A DNA stretch of 64,000 bases from Caenimonas sp. SL110 (GTDB taxonomy: Bacteria; Pseudomonadota; Gammaproteobacteria; Burkholderiales; Burkholderiaceae_C), in the NCBI RefSeq assembly GCF_001044395.1, contig NZ_JANU01000002.1, positions 1 to 64,000 on the forward strand, in the 5' to 3' direction. Of the stretch, positions 10,516-19,079 are shown piece after piece. A program made the translations under genes and the position numbers. Numbering within the stretch: the stretch's first letter is position 1; every line of letters begins with the position of its first letter. The notes beneath the pieces were generated by a model, which was given only the letters and a program-made list of their open reading frames with translations, ran no database searches and was not told the DNA's origin.

Positions 10516-11736
10516 GTGGTTTCCAAGTCGCGAAAATTTGAACTGTACGATCACCCCGCGCAGATGGAGCCGCTGTTGCCGGGGGAGGGTCGTCTTCGTT
10601 CCCTGCTGGAATCGGCTCACGACCTGCAGCGCAGCGCAGACCGTCTGGGCGCGCTTTGCCAGCCTGGGGCCCTCAGGGATCTGCGGCTGCTGTTGCGTGC
10701 GATGAACTCGTACTACAGCAACAAGATCGAAGGTCAGCAGACCTTGCCAATCGAGATCGAGCAGGCGCTGCGGCATGACTATTCGGCCGACGCAGACAAG
10801 GCCCGCAGACAGCGTCTTGCGGTCGCGCACATGGCCACCGAGCACCAGATCGAAGACAAATGCCTCACGTGGACGTGGGAGCAGGTCTGGTCGCCGCAGA
10901 TGGTCTGCGACATCCACCAGGACCTGTTTGCGCGCCTTCCTGCTGCGGATCGTGTGATGGAAGACGGGCCTGTTCTTGCGCCCGGTGCATTGCGCGATAG
11001 AAATGTATCGGTAGGAATTCACGCAGCGCCTTCGCACCAGGCCATTACCCCGATGCTTGATCGATGGGGGCGCTTCTATGGCGACGTTCGTCGCGGAGAG
11101 CTGCAGGTCGTGGCTGCGGCTGCGGCCCATCAGCGGCTCGCCTGGATACATCCGTTTCGCGATGGGAATGGTCGGGTGGCGCGTCTTCACACGCACCTGG
11201 TCTTTTGCAAGCTGGGTTTGACCAACGGACTCTGGTCTCCGCTACGCGGTTTCGCGCGGACCCAGGACGCTTATTACGCACGGCTCGCCGCCGCCGATCA
11301 GCATCGGGCGGGTGATCTGGATGGTCGTGGCAACCTTTCAGAGCGTGCGCTGGTGGAGTGGATCGCCTATGTGATTCAGCTGTGCCAGGACCAGGTGCAT
11401 TTCATGGCAGGCTTGCTGGACCTCGAAGGCATGAAGGGCCGTATCGCAGCGTGCCTTGCCTTTGAGGAGAACGTGGTGAAAGAGGGTGTCCGCAGCGACT
11501 CACTGCGTGCGCTTCATTACCTCTTCGCAACGCAGGGCGACCTGGAGCGAAGCGATTTCAAGGCGATGCTGGGACTGGGGGATCGGCTTGCCACGTCGCA
11601 GGTGTCGGCCCTGCTCAAACGCGGGCTGCTGGCCACCGATTCACCCCACGGCAAGGTGCGATTTGGTGTGCCGCAACGCGCCTTGCGGTTTTACTTTCCG
11701 AATCTGTGGCCGGAGGCGGAGGCGGGCGCTTCTTGA
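10516..11736 (+). CDS. Fic/DOC family protein (predicted AMP transferase)
   Basis: Fic proteins usually transfer AMP or another nucleotide monophosphate to hydroxyl side chains of target proteins. The 406-residue protein carries the complete active site HPFRDGNGRVAR, with catalytic H212, and an N-terminal inhibitory-helix motif SNKIEG at residues 68-73. That arrangement corresponds to class II Fic proteins, which are self-inhibited by the Glu (E72). A C-terminal winged-helix-like region (SDFKAMLGLGDRLATSQVSALLKRGLL) could bind DNA. GTG is the only start compatible with the family N terminus. No antitoxin gene is adjacent, as expected for a self-inhibited class II protein. Confidence 0.92.
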   Translation: MVSKSRKFELYDHPAQMEPLLPGEGRLRSLLESAHDLQRSADRLGALCQPGALRDLRLLLRAMNSYYSNKIEGQQTLPIEIEQALRHDYSADADKARRQRLAVAHMATEHQIEDKCLTWTWEQVWSPQMVCDIHQDLFARLPAADRVMEDGPVLAPGALRDRNVSVGIHAAPSHQAITPMLDRWGRFYGDVRRGELQVVAAAAAHQRLAWIHPFRDGNGRVARLHTHLVFCKLGLTNGLWSPLRGFARTQDAYYARLAAADQHRAGDLDGRGNLSERALVEWIAYVIQLCQDQVHFMAGLLDLEGMKGRIAACLAFEENVVKEGVRSDSLRALHYLFATQGDLERSDFKAMLGLGDRLATSQVSALLKRGLLATDSPHGKVRFGVPQRALRFYFPNLWPEAEAGAS

Positions 11737-11742
11737 GGCGCC

Positions 11743-12243
11743 TCAGCCGATCGGCCGAAATCCCCAGGTGCGCGCGTTGAGCACCTTGTCCAGTTGCTCC
11801 AGCATCTTCTCCCAACCCAGGCGCGTGCGGTCGCGCATGACTTGCGCGGTTTCATCGTCGCCCAGGTGGTGTGTGAGCACGATGTCGCAGATGGTCGGAC
11901 CCAGGGTCACGAAGTCGAGCGCCACGCGCGTCGGGTTGCCCGCGTAGGGCTCGACGCTGAAGTCGAACACCAGGCGCGACGGCCTGTCGATCTCGATGTA
12001 GGTGCCGCGATGCTGCGCGTCGAGAAAGCTCTCGTCGCCGTCAGCGGTGGGCCTGCGGTCAGTCACCAGGAATTCACCGCCGGCTTGCGCGTCGATCTCG
12101 CAATGCAACACATTGCCGGTGCGCGTTGCAAACAAAAATCGCGCTGCGGTTGCCGGCGTGATCCAGGCGTCGAACACGCGTTCCGCGGGAAGGTTGTAAC
12201 GGTGCGTCACACGCACGATGGTGGGTTCAGCCATGCCGGGCAT
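11743..12243 (-). CDS. SRPBCC/AHSA1-like protein
   Basis: A 166-residue START-like fold protein of the activator-of-Hsp90-ATPase (AHSA1) type, common in bacteria as presumed small hydrophobic ligand binders. It shows VTHRYNLPAERVFDAWITP at the N terminus and DRTRLGWEKMLEQLDKVL in the C-terminal helix. ATG codons at 12243 and 12234 are both possible and neither has a clear ribosome binding site. It converges with the Fic gene: six bases separate their stops, and both stops lie inside one 12-bp palindrome. Specific function unknown. Confidence 0.83.
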   Translation of the reverse strand: MPGMAEPTIVRVTHRYNLPAERVFDAWITPATAARFLFATRTGNVLHCEIDAQAGGEFLVTDRRPTADGDESFLDAQHRGTYIEIDRPSRLVFDFSVEPYAGNPTRVALDFVTLGPTICDIVLTHHLGDDETAQVMRDRTRLGWEKMLEQLDKVLNARTWGFRPIG

Positions 12244-12270
12244 TATGGCGCTCGCGCATCGGCCATTGCC

Positions 12271-12927
12271 TCATCGATTCGCAGACCATCCCAGATAGCA
12301 CGCGTGCCACGCTGCATCGTCGGCATCGCCCGAAGGCATGGCATCGCGCGCCACGCCCTGGCCGAAATGCAGCAGCTTGCCATCGCATTCGACTGAACGC
12401 TCAGGCGTGAAGATCACCCAAGCTTGATCGGGCCAGCGCTGCGCGAACCACGGCGCGACGGTCTCCACGATGCGATGGGCGGGCTCGAACCAGGCCATCT
12501 GCCGCAGGCACCCCAGCTCGTCCGTGACGGGCCTGAAGCGCAGCGACGACTTCATCTTGTGCAGGTCACGGCGTACCGATTGCCCCATCTGCTGCGCATG
12601 CTGCATGTCGGTATCGATGGAGTTGTTGCGCAGGTCGGGCTCGTACACCAGCCGCCAGATCAACCGGTACAACAGCGCAAATCGTTCAGGGTCGTGATGC
12701 AACACGACAACATCGCACAGGCGCTGGAACGAAGCAGGGACGATGGACGATGCTGGCCTGGGGGCCTCGGGCCGCTTGGGACCCGTGGCGACATCGGCGA
12801 ACTGTTCGCTGTTTTGCGCGTGCGCCGTCCAGTGAACCTCGTCGGGGGGAACCTGCTGGGCCAGCAACAGACGTGTCTCTTCGCGGAAGCCCTCGATGTC
12901 GGTTTCGCTGGCCAGCCGCGCTTGCAT
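12271..12927 (-). CDS. DUF4130-type protein related to the N-terminal part of UdgX
   Basis: A 218-residue protein resembling the DUF4130 domain that occurs fused to uracil-DNA glycosylase in UdgX-like proteins or alone in the TIGR03915 group of putative DNA repair proteins. Matching parts are MQARLASETDIEGFREETR, FALLYRLIWRLVYEP and FTPERSVECDGKLLHFG. It lacks a glycosylase domain and stops just after the segment that usually reads like LWRTYYASIFNPAR, so the C terminus is shorter than usual. Its ATG overlaps the phasin stop by one base (TGATG), which fixes the start and indicates coupling. No radical SAM partner is nearby. Confidence 0.68.
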   Translation of the reverse strand: MQARLASETDIEGFREETRLLLAQQVPPDEVHWTAHAQNSEQFADVATGPKRPEAPRPASSIVPASFQRLCDVVVLHHDPERFALLYRLIWRLVYEPDLRNNSIDTDMQHAQQMGQSVRRDLHKMKSSLRFRPVTDELGCLRQMAWFEPAHRIVETVAPWFAQRWPDQAWVIFTPERSVECDGKLLHFGQGVARDAMPSGDADDAAWHACYLGWSANR

Positions 12928-13298
12928 CACCGTGCTTTCGATGAGCGCCTGGAGACGCCCGAGGCCCCCGAGAGGCGCCGCGCATTGGCAGTGGCGGTTC
13001 GATGGATCGGCGCCAGCGCAGCGCTCGTCATCTGGGCTGATCCGGCCAGCGAGCCGAGCATCAATTGCTGCCATGCAGCCAGCGCCGACTGGTTGAACGC
13101 GGTTACTTTTTCGGAGCCCATGCGCTGGAATTCCTTGCGGTCGCGAGCGCTCGGGTTGGGTCCGGCCGCCACCATTCGCCCGACGCGGTTGTTGATGACC
13201 ACGCCCGATGAGACCAGCATCTGCGTGGTCTTGGCGGCGATGTCCATCCACAGGAACATCGGCGCGATTGCATGGACTGCCAGCGGTTGTTTTTTCAT
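12927..13298 (-). CDS. Phasin-family protein
   Basis: A small (123 aa) phasin-like protein, probably coating polyhydroxyalkanoate granules or acting as a general membrane/chaperone-like phasin. It has the alpha-helical amphipathic layout and segments such as MGSEKVTAFNQSALAAWQQ, and a basic C terminus. AGGGAG lies 7-8 nt before the ATG. The start overlaps the stop of the upstream YbhN-like gene by 4 nt (ATGA). PHA synthesis genes are not in the window, so a granule role is inference from the family. Confidence 0.72.
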   Translation of the reverse strand: MKKQPLAVHAIAPMFLWMDIAAKTTQMLVSSGVVINNRVGRMVAAGPNPSARDRKEFQRMGSEKVTAFNQSALAAWQQLMLGSLAGSAQMTSAALAPIHRTATANARRLSGASGVSRRSSKAR

Positions 13299-14314
13299 GC
13301 GGATACTCCCTGGGTGGTTTTGTTTCTCTGTCTTGCGTGCGCTTCCATCACCAGGTACAGCACCGAAGCCAGCATCAGCGGGCCGATGTAATAGATGGCC
13401 CGATAGGCCAGCAGCGCCGCGATGAGGCGGCTCTCGGGCACCTGGTGTGACAGCAGTGTCACGAAGATGAATTCGAGCACGCCAAGGCCTGCGGGGACAT
13501 GGGTGATGACGCCGGCAATGGCACCGATGAGGAGCACGGTGAGCACATCGCTGTAAGGCACGCTCTGTCCAAGCAAGACGTAGACCACGCCTGCGATCAG
13601 GCTCCAGTTGGCCGTGGCCATGACCAGTTGCAGCAGCGCCATGCGCACTTCGGGCAGATGCAGCTCGTGCCCGCGAATGGTGAAGGTCTGTCCTCCCTTG
13701 CGCCAGCAGGCGATCAGGTAGCCGATGGCAATCATCACCAGCGCACCGCCCAGCCATTGCAGGCCGTGGTTGCCCATCTTCCAGCTGGGGGGCAGCTGCA
13801 GCGGCTGCATCAGGAAGACAGTGCCCGCGAGCAGCATGTAGCCCAGCCAGTTGGTCAGCATGCTCATCGACAGAATGCGCGTGATCTCGCCATTGGACAG
13901 GCCCAGGCGCGAGTAGAGGCGGTACCGGAACGCGACACCGCCCACCAGCGAGCCCAGTGAGAGGTTGAATGCATAGCTCACGAAGTTCACGCCCATGACA
14001 GTGAGCGTGGGTAGCGAATGCCGGGTGTAGCGCCTGCCTAGCAGGTCGAAGCAGCTGTAGAGCAGGTGGCTGCATGCGGCAAGGGCCACGGCCAGCAGCA
14101 GCACTGGCGCAGGGGTGCTTCGAAGCGATGCGAGCACGTCGTCCCAGTCGACATTGCGCCCGTATCGCACCAGCAGCGCGATGACTGCCGCAAAAAAGAC
14201 AACCGACACAATGCGTCTGGCCCAGGTAAACCAGGGCTGGTCACGCCATCGCTTGCGCCCGGTTTCGGCTTCCAGCGTGGGCATCGCGGCCGCAGTCAGG
14301 GTGCGAGTGCCCAT
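13295..14314 (-). CDS. YbhN-like (UPF0104/LPG synthase transmembrane) protein
   Basis: Integral inner-membrane protein of the lysylphosphatidylglycerol synthase transmembrane-domain family, without the soluble aminoacyl-transferase domain. The 339-residue protein has about eight hydrophobic segments and family blocks FDLLGRRYTRHSLP, YAFNLSLGSLVGGVAFRYRLY and HVPAGLGVLEFIFV. The order EEP phosphatase, ClsB, YbhN-like protein matches the E. coli ybhPON cluster, so a role in cardiolipin or phospholipid handling is likely but unproven. It follows the PLD gene by 6 nt. Confidence 0.87.
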   Translation of the reverse strand: MGTRTLTAAAMPTLEAETGRKRWRDQPWFTWARRIVSVVFFAAVIALLVRYGRNVDWDDVLASLRSTPAPVLLLAVALAACSHLLYSCFDLLGRRYTRHSLPTLTVMGVNFVSYAFNLSLGSLVGGVAFRYRLYSRLGLSNGEITRILSMSMLTNWLGYMLLAGTVFLMQPLQLPPSWKMGNHGLQWLGGALVMIAIGYLIACWRKGGQTFTIRGHELHLPEVRMALLQLVMATANWSLIAGVVYVLLGQSVPYSDVLTVLLIGAIAGVITHVPAGLGVLEFIFVTLLSHQVPESRLIAALLAYRAIYYIGPLMLASVLYLVMEAHARQRNKTTQGVSA

Positions 14315-14320
14315 GACCGC

Positions 14321-15586
14321 TCAGTCTTTGGCGGATGCGGCGGCGTGCTTGCCTGAGCCCGCGTTCGCGTAGGCCGCCTGTATGCGTCCTGCCAGTGCCG
14401 GCAGCAGGCGCGGCACATGGCGCGGCAGCCACGAAGCCCAGCCCGGATACAGGCGCGTGAAGTGGTAGGCGACCCAGCTGCGCACCAGTGCCACGCCGCG
14501 CAGCTCACCGAGTTCTTCGCGCTTGATCTCGTTGCAGCTCGCGCACATGAGTTTTTCCAGGCGACCGTACAGGTCCTGGTTGAACGCGCGATCTCGAATG
14601 ATCACGTTGGCTTCCAGGTTGAGCGCCAGGCTGAGCGGGTCGAGGTTGCTCGATCCCACGGTCGCCCACTCGTCATCCATCAGGGCCACCTTGCCATGCA
14701 GCGGCCGGTCGCGGTATTCGTAGATGCGAACACCCGCACGCAGGAGCTGGTGATACAGCATCATCGCCGCGGTCTTCACGATCGGCATGTCAGGCATGCC
14801 TTGCAGGATCAGGCGCACATCGACACCGCGGCGCGCAGCGCGCTTCATTTCCTTCATGAAGCGATAGCCGGGAAAGAAGTACGCATTGGCAATCACGACG
14901 CGGTCGCGTGCTGCACGCAGCGCGATGCGGTAGTGGCGTTCGATGTCGTTCCAGTGGTCGCCGTTGTCGCGCACGACCAGCATGGCCGCAGCAGTGCCCG
15001 CGCGAGGCTGATCGGCCATCGGCGTGCGCGCATTGCGCCGTTGCCTCCACCAGTCGCGCACGCGCTGGTAGCGCTGGCCCTGGATCAGCGCGCCATGGGT
15101 GAACCGGTGCATCTCGGACACCAGCGGGCCGTGAATCTCGACCGAGTAGTCCTGCTTGGCTTCGGGACCGAAGTCGCCCAGGTGATCGGCCGAGTAGTTG
15201 ATGCCGCCGATGAATGCAATCGTGCCGTCCACCACCACGATCTTGCGGTGCATGCGGCGCAGCAGGTTCAGCCGGTGGCCCATGAAGGGCTTGCCCGGAT
15301 CGAACACATGCACGCGCACGCCCGCTTCACGCAGGGTGCCCAGGAACATATCGGACAGGTCCGGCGATCCGAAGCCGTCGATGGTGACGTCACACTGCAC
15401 GCCGCGCCGGGCGGCAACCACCAGTGCTTCGTGCAGTTGCTTGCCGACCTTGTCCTCGAAAAGGATGAAGGTCTCCAGCACGACTTCCTGTTTGGCGTTG
15501 GCGATGCACTCGAAAACGCGCGGGAAGAATTCCTCGCCGTTTTCCAGAAGACGAATGTCGTTGCCTTCGATCCACTTGCTGTTCAT
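14321..15586 (-). CDS. clsB: ClsB-like cardiolipin synthase (phospholipase D superfamily)
   Basis: Membrane-associated phospholipid synthase of the PLD superfamily; ClsB makes cardiolipin from phosphatidylglycerol. The 421-residue protein has two HKD motifs: HRKIVVVDGTIAFIGGIN in the N-terminal half and HGKVALMDDEWATVGSSN in the C-terminal half. It has no N-terminal transmembrane pair, as in ClsB and unlike ClsA. The start at 15586 (MNSKWIEGND) has AGGAC upstream and lies 10 nt after the EEP gene. Neighbours on both sides match the ybhP and ybhN genes that flank clsB in E. coli. Confidence 0.92.
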   Translation of the reverse strand: MNSKWIEGNDIRLLENGEEFFPRVFECIANAKQEVVLETFILFEDKVGKQLHEALVVAARRGVQCDVTIDGFGSPDLSDMFLGTLREAGVRVHVFDPGKPFMGHRLNLLRRMHRKIVVVDGTIAFIGGINYSADHLGDFGPEAKQDYSVEIHGPLVSEMHRFTHGALIQGQRYQRVRDWWRQRRNARTPMADQPRAGTAAAMLVVRDNGDHWNDIERHYRIALRAARDRVVIANAYFFPGYRFMKEMKRAARRGVDVRLILQGMPDMPIVKTAAMMLYHQLLRAGVRIYEYRDRPLHGKVALMDDEWATVGSSNLDPLSLALNLEANVIIRDRAFNQDLYGRLEKLMCASCNEIKREELGELRGVALVRSWVAYHFTRLYPGWASWLPRHVPRLLPALAGRIQAAYANAGSGKHAAASAKD

Positions 15587-15596
15587 GACCCAGGTC

Positions 15597-16355
15597 CTAC
15601 AGATGAATTTCAGCTGCGAGCGGCGCGTGGTCCGACAGGTGCGACCACGGCTTGCGGGGCAACACGACGGGCAGGTGCACCGAGGCGTTGCGAACATAGA
15701 TGCGATCCAGCGACAGGATGGGAAAGCGCGACGGGAAGGTCTTGGCCGACTCGCCATACGCAGTCACAAACACTTCCTTCAAACCCACTTCGCGCTCGAG
15801 CACCGCATGTGCGCGGCGGCGCCAGTCGTTGAAGTCACCGGCCACGATGAGCGGCGCGTCATCAGGCACTTCGCCGCGAACCATCTGGCACAGGAGGTCC
15901 AGCTGCTGCGCGCGATGCGATTCGGCCAGGCCCAGGTGGACACAGATCGCGTGGATCTTCTGCTCGCGCCCCGGCATGTCCAGCACGCAGTGCAGGAGGC
16001 CGCGCTTTTCGGGACCCGCCACCGAGACGTCGTGGTTCTGGAAGTGGATGATCGGAAACTTGGACATCACCGCGTTGCCGTGATGGCCCTTCGGATAGAC
16101 CATGTTGCGGCCGTATGCGAACTGCGGCCAGATCTCGTCGGCCAGGAATTCGTAATGAGGCTCGGCCAGGCTTTCCTTGGAGTGATGGCCGTTCGTTCCC
16201 ATCACTTCCTGCAAAAACACCACGTCGGCGCCGACGGCACGCACGGCGTCGCGCAGCTCGGGCAGGATGAACTTGCGGTTGAAGCTGGTGAAGCCCTTGT
16301 GGATGTTGACCGTCATCACGGTCAACTGCGGGGCGGCTGCCACGGTGTCAGTCAT
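15597..16355 (-). CDS. YbhP-like endonuclease/exonuclease/phosphatase family protein
   Basis: EEP-fold metal-dependent phosphodiesterase of 252 residues. It shows [19 protein letters not shown] (catalytic Glu), [22 protein letters not shown] and the C-terminal [11 protein letters not shown]. The family cleaves phosphodiester bonds in DNA, phospholipids or related molecules. As the first gene of the ClsB/YbhN operon, a lipid-linked substrate is more likely than DNA. There is no signal peptide from the chosen ATG at 16355; an upstream in-frame ATG would add an Arg-rich, non-conserved leader. Confidence 0.9.
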   Translation of the reverse strand: MTDTVAAAPQLTVMTVNIHKGFTSFNRKFILPELRDAVRAVGADVVFLQEVMGTNGHHSKESLAEPHYEFLADEIWPQFAYGRNMVYPKGHHGNAVMSKFPIIHFQNHDVSVAGPEKRGLLHCVLDMPGREQKIHAICVHLGLAESHRAQQLDLLCQMVRGEVPDDAPLIVAGDFNDWRRRAHAVLEREVGLKEVFVTAYGESAKTFPSRFPILSLDRIYVRNASVHLPVVLPRKPWSHLSDHAPLAAEIHL

Positions 16356-16541
16356 GGGAATAAGTCTCACTGGAGGCGAAAGGGAGTTGTAGCGCCGCTC
16401 ACCTTGCCTGGGTGTAGGACGGGCGGCAGTTCCCTTGTACTCAGCCGTATTCGGCGCGGCCGGTCGCGACAGATGGCACACTAACGCGAGCGCGCTGTTT
16501 GGCGCGAGATCCGTTCATCTTCGACATCCACGGGGACCTCC

Positions 16542-17096
16542 ATGCCTTTGTCCAGATCCTTGTTGCCCATCAGTGCAGCCTGCGCGGTCCTCCTGTCTGC
16601 GTCCGTGCACGCCGCAGAGCTCAGTCCTTCGGGCTACTTTCTCCAGGGCGGATTCGCTGAGCGCAGCGCCTACAGCGTGACCGGCGGCCTCGTGTGGAAC
16701 TGGGACTGGCGCACGCAGTTGGCCGGCGGAGAGATCACCGCGATCACCGAAGCGTCGATCAGCCACTGGAGCGGCCGCGCCATCGGCGGCGGGCGCGATT
16801 CGTTCATACAGCTGGGCCTGCAGCCGATCTTTCGCTACCGGTTCAACCAGGGTGCCTCGCCGTGGTTCCTGGAAGGCGGTATCGGCCTGACCGTGACCGA
16901 CAAGCTCTACGTGACCAGCACCAAGACATTCAGCACCCGGTTCAATTTCGCCGACACGCTGGGTTTTGGCGTGAGCATGGGACCGCGGCGCGACAGCGAA
17001 CTGGGCCTGCGCCTGACGCACTACTCCAACGCCAGCATCAAGCGCCCGAACCCGGGCGAGAACTTCCTGCAGCTGCGCTACGCCAAGACGTTCTGA
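16542..17096 (+). CDS. pagL: Lipid A 3-O-deacylase (PagL-like outer membrane protein)
   Basis: Outer-membrane hydrolase that removes the 3-linked acyl chain of lipid A. The 184-residue protein has a Sec signal peptide ending VHA at about residue 24, alternating beta-barrel segments and a terminal Phe typical of outer-membrane barrels. The catalytic region HYSNASIKRPNPGEN contains H160 and S162, with E173 as the probable third residue. A GGGGA ribosome binding site precedes the ATG. It is divergent from the EEP/ClsB operon, so envelope-lipid genes lie on both sides of this 186-bp gap. Confidence 0.9.
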   Translation: MPLSRSLLPISAACAVLLSASVHAAELSPSGYFLQGGFAERSAYSVTGGLVWNWDWRTQLAGGEITAITEASISHWSGRAIGGGRDSFIQLGLQPIFRYRFNQGASPWFLEGGIGLTVTDKLYVTSTKTFSTRFNFADTLGFGVSMGPRRDSELGLRLTHYSNASIKRPNPGENFLQLRYAKTF

Positions 17097-17104
17097 AGGC
17101 CCGG

Positions 17105-18175
17105 TTACTTGGGCCGGGGCGGCTTCAACGCGCGGCCCGGCTCGCTGAGCCTGCCTGAGCGCAATTCGCCCACGGCATGGGCCACGGCGCGCGCCACGTT
17201 GCGCACTTCTTCCTGCACGGCCTCGTCCTTGTCCAGCGTGTCGTGGCTGGTGGCATAAGGCTCGTAATACCCGATGAAGCGATCGAGCCGCGACTTCTCG
17301 CCCGCCTGTATGAGTCCCATCCAGTCGAGCCAGTCGCACAAGGCGCGCCGCGAGCCTTCGATGCCGGCCACGTCGCCATGCACCACCACGCCGTAAGCGC
17401 GGCTGTCCAGGTGCTTCGGATAGTCCCAGCCCTTCAGTTCCAGTGCCTTGGCTTCTTCGGCTTTCTTGCCGTGTGTGCTCGTGGGATCGGGGTTGCCGCC
17501 ATCTGCGCAGACCAGCCGGTCGATCATCAGCTTGAGCGGACTGGCGACCTGGTACCAGTAAACCGGCGTCAGCAGGATGACGCCATGGGCACGCACCCAC
17601 ATTTCGTAGATGTCGCTCATCCAGTCGCCGGTCTGGCGCGTTGCATGGTTGGGATAGCAGCTGCAAGGCCAGTGGCACAGCGGCATCGCGGTGGACACGC
17701 AGCCCTTGCACGGATGGATGTGGAGGTCGTAGTCGGATGTGATGCGGCTCAGGTCCAGCAGCTCGACCTCCAGGCCCTGCGATTCGAGGACCTGCCGGGC
17801 GATCTGCGTCAGCCGGAATGTCTTGGAGATTTCGCCGGGGCAGGTGCCGTCGTTGCGGGACGAGCCGCACACCAGCAGCACACGCGAGGGCGTCTCGGCC
17901 TTGCTCCACTGGGCCTGCGCAGCGACGAGCTTGTCGTGCGTGGCAACCCACTCTGCAGACAGCTTGTAGGCCGGGTCCGCGTAGCCCGGTCCCGCCGGTT
18001 GTGTGAGGGGTGCCTTGTTTCCATCGATGTAGGCTTTCCACGCGATCGCCTCAAGCCGCGCGATGGACGCATCTTCTGCGCGATAGGCGGGGTCCTGATA
18101 CGACCCCATGAATCGCAGATGAAACTCGGTGCGGCCAATGGGGGCGGGCGCCTGACCCTTGCGAACGGTGGACAT
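17105..18175 (-). CDS. Flavodoxin-fold NAD(P)H-dependent reductase with long N-terminal extension
   Basis: Predicted FMN-dependent oxidoreductase of 356 residues. The flavodoxin-like core begins at about residue 97 with RVLLVCGSSRNDGTC, where the phosphate-binding loop is expected, followed by YDLHIHPCKGCVSTAMP and VILLTPVYWYQVASPLK. The CKGC and CHWPCSC cysteines could bind metal. Residues 1-95 are an extra polar region (FMGSYQDPAYRAED) of unknown role. It converges on pagL with an 8-bp gap. The substrate cannot be inferred. Confidence 0.82.
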   Translation of the reverse strand: MSTVRKGQAPAPIGRTEFHLRFMGSYQDPAYRAEDASIARLEAIAWKAYIDGNKAPLTQPAGPGYADPAYKLSAEWVATHDKLVAAQAQWSKAETPSRVLLVCGSSRNDGTCPGEISKTFRLTQIARQVLESQGLEVELLDLSRITSDYDLHIHPCKGCVSTAMPLCHWPCSCYPNHATRQTGDWMSDIYEMWVRAHGVILLTPVYWYQVASPLKLMIDRLVCADGGNPDPTSTHGKKAEEAKALELKGWDYPKHLDSRAYGVVVHGDVAGIEGSRRALCDWLDWMGLIQAGEKSRLDRFIGYYEPYATSHDTLDKDEAVQEEVRNVARAVAHAVGELRSGRLSEPGRALKPPRPK

Positions 18176-18237
18176 GCGGCCAGTGTAGGTAAGGGCGCAG
18201 CGATCTGGGGCTCATCCATGCTGAATATCGCGCTCGC

Positions 18238-18275
18238 AAAAAAAGGCCTGCGCCGGTAGCGGGGCAGGCCTTTTT
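18238..18275. terminator. Strong bidirectional-type intrinsic terminator
   Basis: AAAAAGGCCTGC (18240-18251) pairs perfectly with GCAGGCCTTTTT (18264-18275) around a 12-nt loop. On the minus strand the stem is followed by a run of T residues complementary to 18238-18244, so it terminates the Spy/CpxP-like gene that ends at 18314. The flanking A and T runs make it usable from both strands, although no plus-strand gene ends here. Confidence 0.85.
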
Positions 18276-18313
18276 GGTTCAGTGGGCGCAGCCAGTGCTG
18301 CGCCAGTTGGCGC

Positions 18314-18838
18314 TCAGGTCCGGTTGTGCCCGCCAAAGTGGTGACCACCGTGGCGGCCGCCCTTGCCTTGCATCATGCGCGAGCCGATCTCGTCGAAGGT
18401 CTTCTTCTGCTCGGCTGTCAGTGCCGTGTAGAACGTCTTGGTCGCATCACCACGCTTGTCTGCTTCGGCCTGGCGGGCCGTGCGCATGGCGCGCATGCGG
18501 TCGATGCGTTCCGGCGTGCTCATCTTCTCGAATTCGGCGCGGCCGGGGCGCTGCATCATCGTGGGCTTGAGCGCCGCGACATAGTTGTTCCAGGCACCTT
18601 CCTGTGCGGGCGTGATCTGCAACTTCTGCTTGAGCATGCCCATGCGCTTGGCCATGCGTTCCTGCATGAACTGCTCCCGCTTGGCGGGGTCCATCATGCG
18701 GCCGCGGCCTTCGTGGGCTTGCATGCCTTGGGCAGCGGGCCCCTGCGTGGTGGCGGGGGGTGGCGTTTGGGCGGTGACGGCCAGGCCGAGTGTGGCCAGG
18801 AGTCCGGCGGCGATGAGATGTCTGGTAGCGAACTTCAT
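18314..18838 (-). CDS. Spy/CpxP-like periplasmic protein
   Basis: Periplasmic helical protein of the LTXXQ (Spy/CpxP) type, a family of stress-related chaperones and metal-responsive regulators. The 174-residue protein has a signal peptide (LIAAGLLATLGLAVTAQ), an LQITPAQEGAWNNYVAAL repeat and a TALTAEQKKTFDEIG repeat that match the LTxxQ motif, and a His/Gly-rich tail (GRHGGHHFGGHN) that may bind metal. GAAAGGG precedes the ATG at 18838. A strong terminator follows it. No Cpx two-component genes are adjacent. Confidence 0.82.
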   Translation of the reverse strand: MKFATRHLIAAGLLATLGLAVTAQTPPPATTQGPAAQGMQAHEGRGRMMDPAKREQFMQERMAKRMGMLKQKLQITPAQEGAWNNYVAALKPTMMQRPGRAEFEKMSTPERIDRMRAMRTARQAEADKRGDATKTFYTALTAEQKKTFDEIGSRMMQGKGGRHGGHHFGGHNRT

Positions 18839-19079
18839 GAAATTCCCTTTCGGTATGGAAAGCCTGGCCGCAATGGGGAACAGGTTGAAGGCAAGTGTGC
18901 AATCGGGTTGTAACGCGGCCGTGCGCATCACGTAGCTGATGTGTAAAGGTTCGCGGATTTGCACTGGAGCGCCAACGGTGTGGGTGGGTTCCTACTGAAT
19001 GTTCGCCAGTTTCACCACACCGCACCTGGCGGCCCGGGCCCACCATAGGTTCAAGTCAAGAGCCTCCAAGGAGCAACCC

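Noticed and set aside
12271-12927. Full UdgX uracil-DNA glycosylase
   Set aside because: Only the DUF4130-like part is present; the frame stops before any glycosylase motif and none follows in other frames.
12424-13425. Plus-strand frame across the phasin and DUF4130 genes
   Set aside because: The minus-strand pair has a ribosome binding site, overlapping stop/start signals and family motifs; the plus frame has none.
13299-14075. Extending the phasin frame upstream
   Set aside because: That stretch is a shadow of the YbhN-like gene; AGGGAG and the ATGA overlap fix the phasin start at 13298.
14417-15832. A 471-codon plus-strand frame opposite clsB
   Set aside because: Antisense to two HKD motifs and the ybhPON-like operon; composition is typical of a shadow frame.
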